Of a stretch of DNA of 8,443 bases, positions 6,775 through 8,443 are shown piece by piece; positions within the stretch are counted from its first letter, which is position 1; each line of letters opens with the position of its first letter. The stretch is taken from the NCBI GenBank assembly GCA_947643295.1, contig CANRVM010000048.1, forward strand, positions 1-8,443. The letters are read 5' to 3'. Position numbers and translations under genes: made by a program. This stretch comes from an uncultured Mycoplasmatota bacterium (lineage in GTDB: Bacteria; Bacillota_I; Bacilli_A; RF39; UBA660). The notes below the pieces were generated by a model, which saw only the letters and a list, made by a program, of their open reading frames with translations, did not search any database and was not told where the DNA came from.

Positions 6775-7191
6775 CTATATTTCTATATCAATAGATTTAA
6801 AATTACTATAATATCTAGCAGAAATAGAAGTAAATTTTATTACACAGTAATCAGGATCTGTTTTTCCTTTTTTATAATACATGATATCTCCCATTTGCCA
6901 TAATTCATTTTTTATTTCTTGATTCTCTAGTATTTCAACAATTCCTTTTAACATGATTCCACGATAAAATCTTTTATCACAAAAGTAGAGACAAGCTTTT
7001 TTATTCTTTCGAAAAGAAGCTACTTTTAAAGAGGAGGTATTAGTTGAAAAATAGATTTCCTTTATTCCATTTCTTTTTCTTGGCCTCAACATCGCTTTTG
7101 TATTTGGAAACCCATCTACATCAATAGAACTAATATAACAAACACTTTGTTTATCAATCATTTTCCCAATTAATTTTTCTTTATCTTTCAT
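6775..7191 (-). CDS. Pyridoxamine 5'-phosphate oxidase-like FMN-binding protein
   Basis: A 138-residue split-barrel protein of the pyridoxamine-phosphate-oxidase-like superfamily (general stress protein 26 type). The segment SVCYISSIDVDGFPNTKAML is the first barrel hairpin. IYFSTNTSSLKVASFRKNKKACLYF is the typical 'T...S.K...l..np.v.l.f' FMN-phosphate-binding stretch, followed by the ...LKGIVEIL strand. It lacks the extra C-terminal part of true PdxH, so vitamin B6 synthesis is not implied. A flavin- or F420-dependent reductase or a stress role is likelier. I start it at the ATG at 7189-7191, because AAAGGAG lies 9 nt upstream. A longer reading from TTG at 7248 has no such site. It is monocistronic or first in the minus-strand series. 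Confidence 0.85.
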   Translation of the reverse strand: MKDKEKLIGKMIDKQSVCYISSIDVDGFPNTKAMLRPRKRNGIKEIYFSTNTSSLKVASFRKNKKACLYFCDKRFYRGIMLKGIVEILENQEIKNELWQMGDIMYYKKGKTDPDYCVIKFTSISARYYSNFKSIDIEI

Positions 7192-7258
7192 CTTTTCATA
7201 CTCCTTTTCTTTCTTAGATAACCAAACAATTCTACTTTTCCCTTTCAAAATGTACTTG

Positions 7259-7275
7259 ATATTTACTTTAAATAT
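7259..7275. promoter_or_regulatory. Perfect dyad over the -10 of the PNPOx-like gene, candidate operator
   Basis: ATATTTA-CTT-TAAATAT has 7-bp perfect arms around a 3-nt centre and covers most of the -10 hexamer. ATTTACTTT recurs at 7304-7312, next to the end of the XRE gene. The adjacent regulator pseudogene is a natural but unproved candidate to bind here. AT-only arms weaken the case. Confidence 0.35.
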
Positions 7276-7298
7276 AGCACAAAAAAAGAAAATCTTAA
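7271..7298 (-). promoter_or_regulatory. Extended -10 promoter for the PNPOx-like gene
   Basis: The minus strand reads TTAAGA (7293-7298), a 16-nt spacer ending in TGC, then TATATT (7271-7276), an extended -10 promoter. The leader to the ATG at 7191 would be about 70 nt. Confidence 0.5.
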
Positions 7299-7322
7299 AT
7301 ATGATTTACTTTCGAAAAAAAA

Positions 7323-7834
7323 CTAGATGGTTACCATAATATATTCGATAAACATATAAACGCAAACAAGAAAGGAGATGGCACTTATTATAAAATAAGA
7401 CTTATCTTTTTCTAACTTATATTTATAGATAAATTTAAAAGTATTAAAACCACATAGTAATGCAACAATATCATAGAAACAAATATCATAAAATACTTTA
7501 TATAAAAGTAATATAACATATAAAATAATCATTCCATAGACGCCAAACGATTTTGATTTCATTTCATTTATTTTCACTATGTCTTCAATACTTTCTTCAT
7601 ACTTTTCTTGCATCTGATTTGATGTTACTTTTTCCCCTGATAAAATATCTACTACATTGACATCCAATATTTTACATAATGGTTTTAATAATGACATATC
7701 CATTAAACAAATACCTCTTTCCCATTTGCTTACTGCATTAATACTTACGTGAATTTTTCTGCTACTTGTTCTTGGGTTAATTTTTTTTCTTTTCTTTTTT
7801 CTGATAGAAATTTCCCTATTTTTTCTTGATCCAT
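7323..7834 (-). pseudogene. XRE-family regulator with membrane tail, frameshifted
   Basis: From ATG 7832-7834, with GAGGG about 7 nt upstream, the reading is the expected MDQEKIGKFLSEKRKEKK, then LTQEQVAEKF. It runs into TAA at 7745-7747. The next helices of the same HTH, HVSINAVSKWERG and onward, continue in the adjacent frame to the stop at 7323. One extra A in the A5 run at 7754-7758 (minus strand) restores AEKIHVSINAV and a 170-residue protein. It has an XRE HTH at about 6-66 and three membrane segments near 97-116, 119-137 and 147-168. This is the known architecture of small Firmicute regulators with a membrane tail. A longer reading that starts near 7889 in the second frame is spurious at its front (MRDNNGSRKNREI...), since it is the wrong frame of the first HTH helices. 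Causes could be a deletion, a sequencing error in A-rich DNA, or less likely -1 slippage on AAAAA. Confidence 0.85.
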
Positions 7835-7901
7835 TGTTATCCCTCATTTCAAGAACAATCCTACCATATTCTTTTCCTAAATTACACATACCTGTGGTTT
7901 A

Positions 7902-7931
7902 ATTATCATTTTCTTATAATTTTTCTATAAA
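7902..7931 (-). promoter_or_regulatory. Possible promoter of the XRE regulator
   Basis: The minus strand has TTTATA (7926-7931) and GATAAT (7902-7907) with an 18-nt spacer, each a partial match to consensus. It overlaps the end of the ORF6N-type pseudogene and is about 70 nt upstream of the ATG. Confidence 0.3.
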
Positions 7932-8443
7932 CTTTTTACTTTCATCCTATATCTTTTGATATTCCATATTATGGATATAGTGAGAACAATCTAAAATGAT
8001 ATATTTTTCATTTTGTTTATTCTTTATATAATCAATTACAAAATAACGGTTATGAAATGCATTACTATATTTAATAGTTAAATTATGATACTAATTATTA
8101 TATTTTTTAATATCCATATTCGTAAGTAATCCATTTTGTTTTGTAATCACTATAACATTTACACTTAATTTTTTTATCCTATCTAAGATAGTAACATCTG
8201 CATAAGCATCAATAATTATTAAATTTGCCTTAGCTCGTGAAAATATTTCTTGTATTTTAGAATAGGCATCATAAATTTGACCTTCAAAGAATAGATGATT
8301 ACTTTTTTCTTTGAATTTCAATAATGTTTCTTCTAATAAATCTATTCTTTTTGAGTCTTTTAATACTAATTCATTTATATATGTTTGTTCTAATAAAGTT
8401 TTAGATACATATCTTTTCATTATTACAAAGGCACGCATAATAT
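7914..8443 (-). pseudogene. ORF6N/RhuM-type protein, C-terminal part broken by stop codons
   Basis: This is the downstream part of a gene that enters from the right edge. The visible part opens with IMRAFVIMKRYVSKTLLEQ, then YINELVLKDSKRIDLLEETL, FFEGQIYDAYSKIQEIF and ANLIIIDAYADVTILDRI. That is the spacer helix and C-terminal domain of the phage-like ORF6N/RhuM DNA-binding proteins of Firmicutes. A TAG at 8091-8093 ends the open reading after KKYNN. The same frame continues with YHNLTIKYSNAFHNRYFVID, the expected continuation of the family (usually ...YNNQYHNLTI...FHDRYFIID), so a CAG-to-TAG change is likely. A second TAG at 7947-7949 follows HNMEYQKI, then DESKKFIEKL and TAA at 7914-7916, which looks like the natural end. 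The N-terminal ORF6N domain lies outside the window. Function in the family is poorly known, and it is often found on mobile elements. Confidence 0.7.

Noticed and set aside
7192..7248. Longer N terminus for the PNPOx-like protein from a TTG codon
   Set aside because: It lacks a suitable ribosome site, while AAAGGAG sits ideally before the ATG at 7191.
7323..7345. ATGG-TAA-CCAT followed by a run of eight T after the XRE stop
   Set aside because: The stem is only 4-5 bp, too weak for a confident terminator call.
7835..7889. Longer N terminus for the XRE regulator
   Set aside because: Its first helices are the wrong frame of the true HTH. The frame from ATG 7834 gives the family sequence and has the ribosome site.
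7947..7980. CTATATC ... GATATAG inverted repeat with an inner TCCATA/TATGGA dyad
   Set aside because: It lies inside the end of the ORF6N-type pseudogene, is A/T dominated and has no T-run, so I could not call it a terminator or operator.
8091..8093. TAG read as an amino acid in this organism
   Set aside because: TAG is the natural stop of several intact genes here (RidA, SDR, GNAT, PNPOx-like), so recoding is unlikely.

Overview
This is a very AT-rich bacterial window with Shine-Dalgarno sites of the AGGAGG type, sigma-A-like promoters, short intergenic gaps and the standard bacterial code (all Trp codons checked are TGG). The gene content is a helix-turn-helix regulator with a membrane tail, an ORF6N/RhuM-type protein, DUF4241, DUF3592, RidA and a GNAT. 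Together these point to a low-GC Firmicute or Mollicutes-related bacterium, possibly a gut commensal. That assignment rests on general protein style and not on a marker gene.

Layout. The left edge (about 6-51) holds tandem imperfect copies of a short GTTGCATTTA-type motif that resemble the end of an IS21-family element. Next, on the minus strand, is a HAD-superfamily phosphatase gene split by one in-frame TAA (69-989). Upstream of it is a BtaA/DUF3419-like SAM-binding protein (1061-1912) with a good promoter. A 220-bp divergent intergenic region separates this from the only plus-strand gene, a cytosolic HExxH zincin-like protein (2133-3041), which ends at a bidirectional terminator. From 3084 to 7191 everything is on the minus strand. 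In transcription order it runs: FMN-binding split-barrel (pyridoxamine-phosphate-oxidase-like) protein, GNAT acetyltransferase, DUF3592-like membrane protein, DUF4241 protein, short-chain dehydrogenase, RidA and histidine phosphatase. The last four are separated by 18, 18 and 1 nt and look like one operon. The right end holds a frameshifted XRE-family regulator with three membrane segments (7323-7834) and the 3' part of an ORF6N/RhuM-type gene broken by stop codons (7914 to beyond the edge).

Main message. Three independent genes (HAD phosphatase, XRE regulator, ORF6N-type protein) each carry a lesion that one or two base changes would repair, and sequence matching the expected family continues in frame or in the adjacent frame beyond it. 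Either this is a stretch of accessory genes in early decay, or the assembly has errors. The other genes look intact. The RidA/SDR/phosphatase/DUF4241 operon could be a small metabolite-handling module, but I see no strong evidence for a complete novel defence or biosynthetic system.
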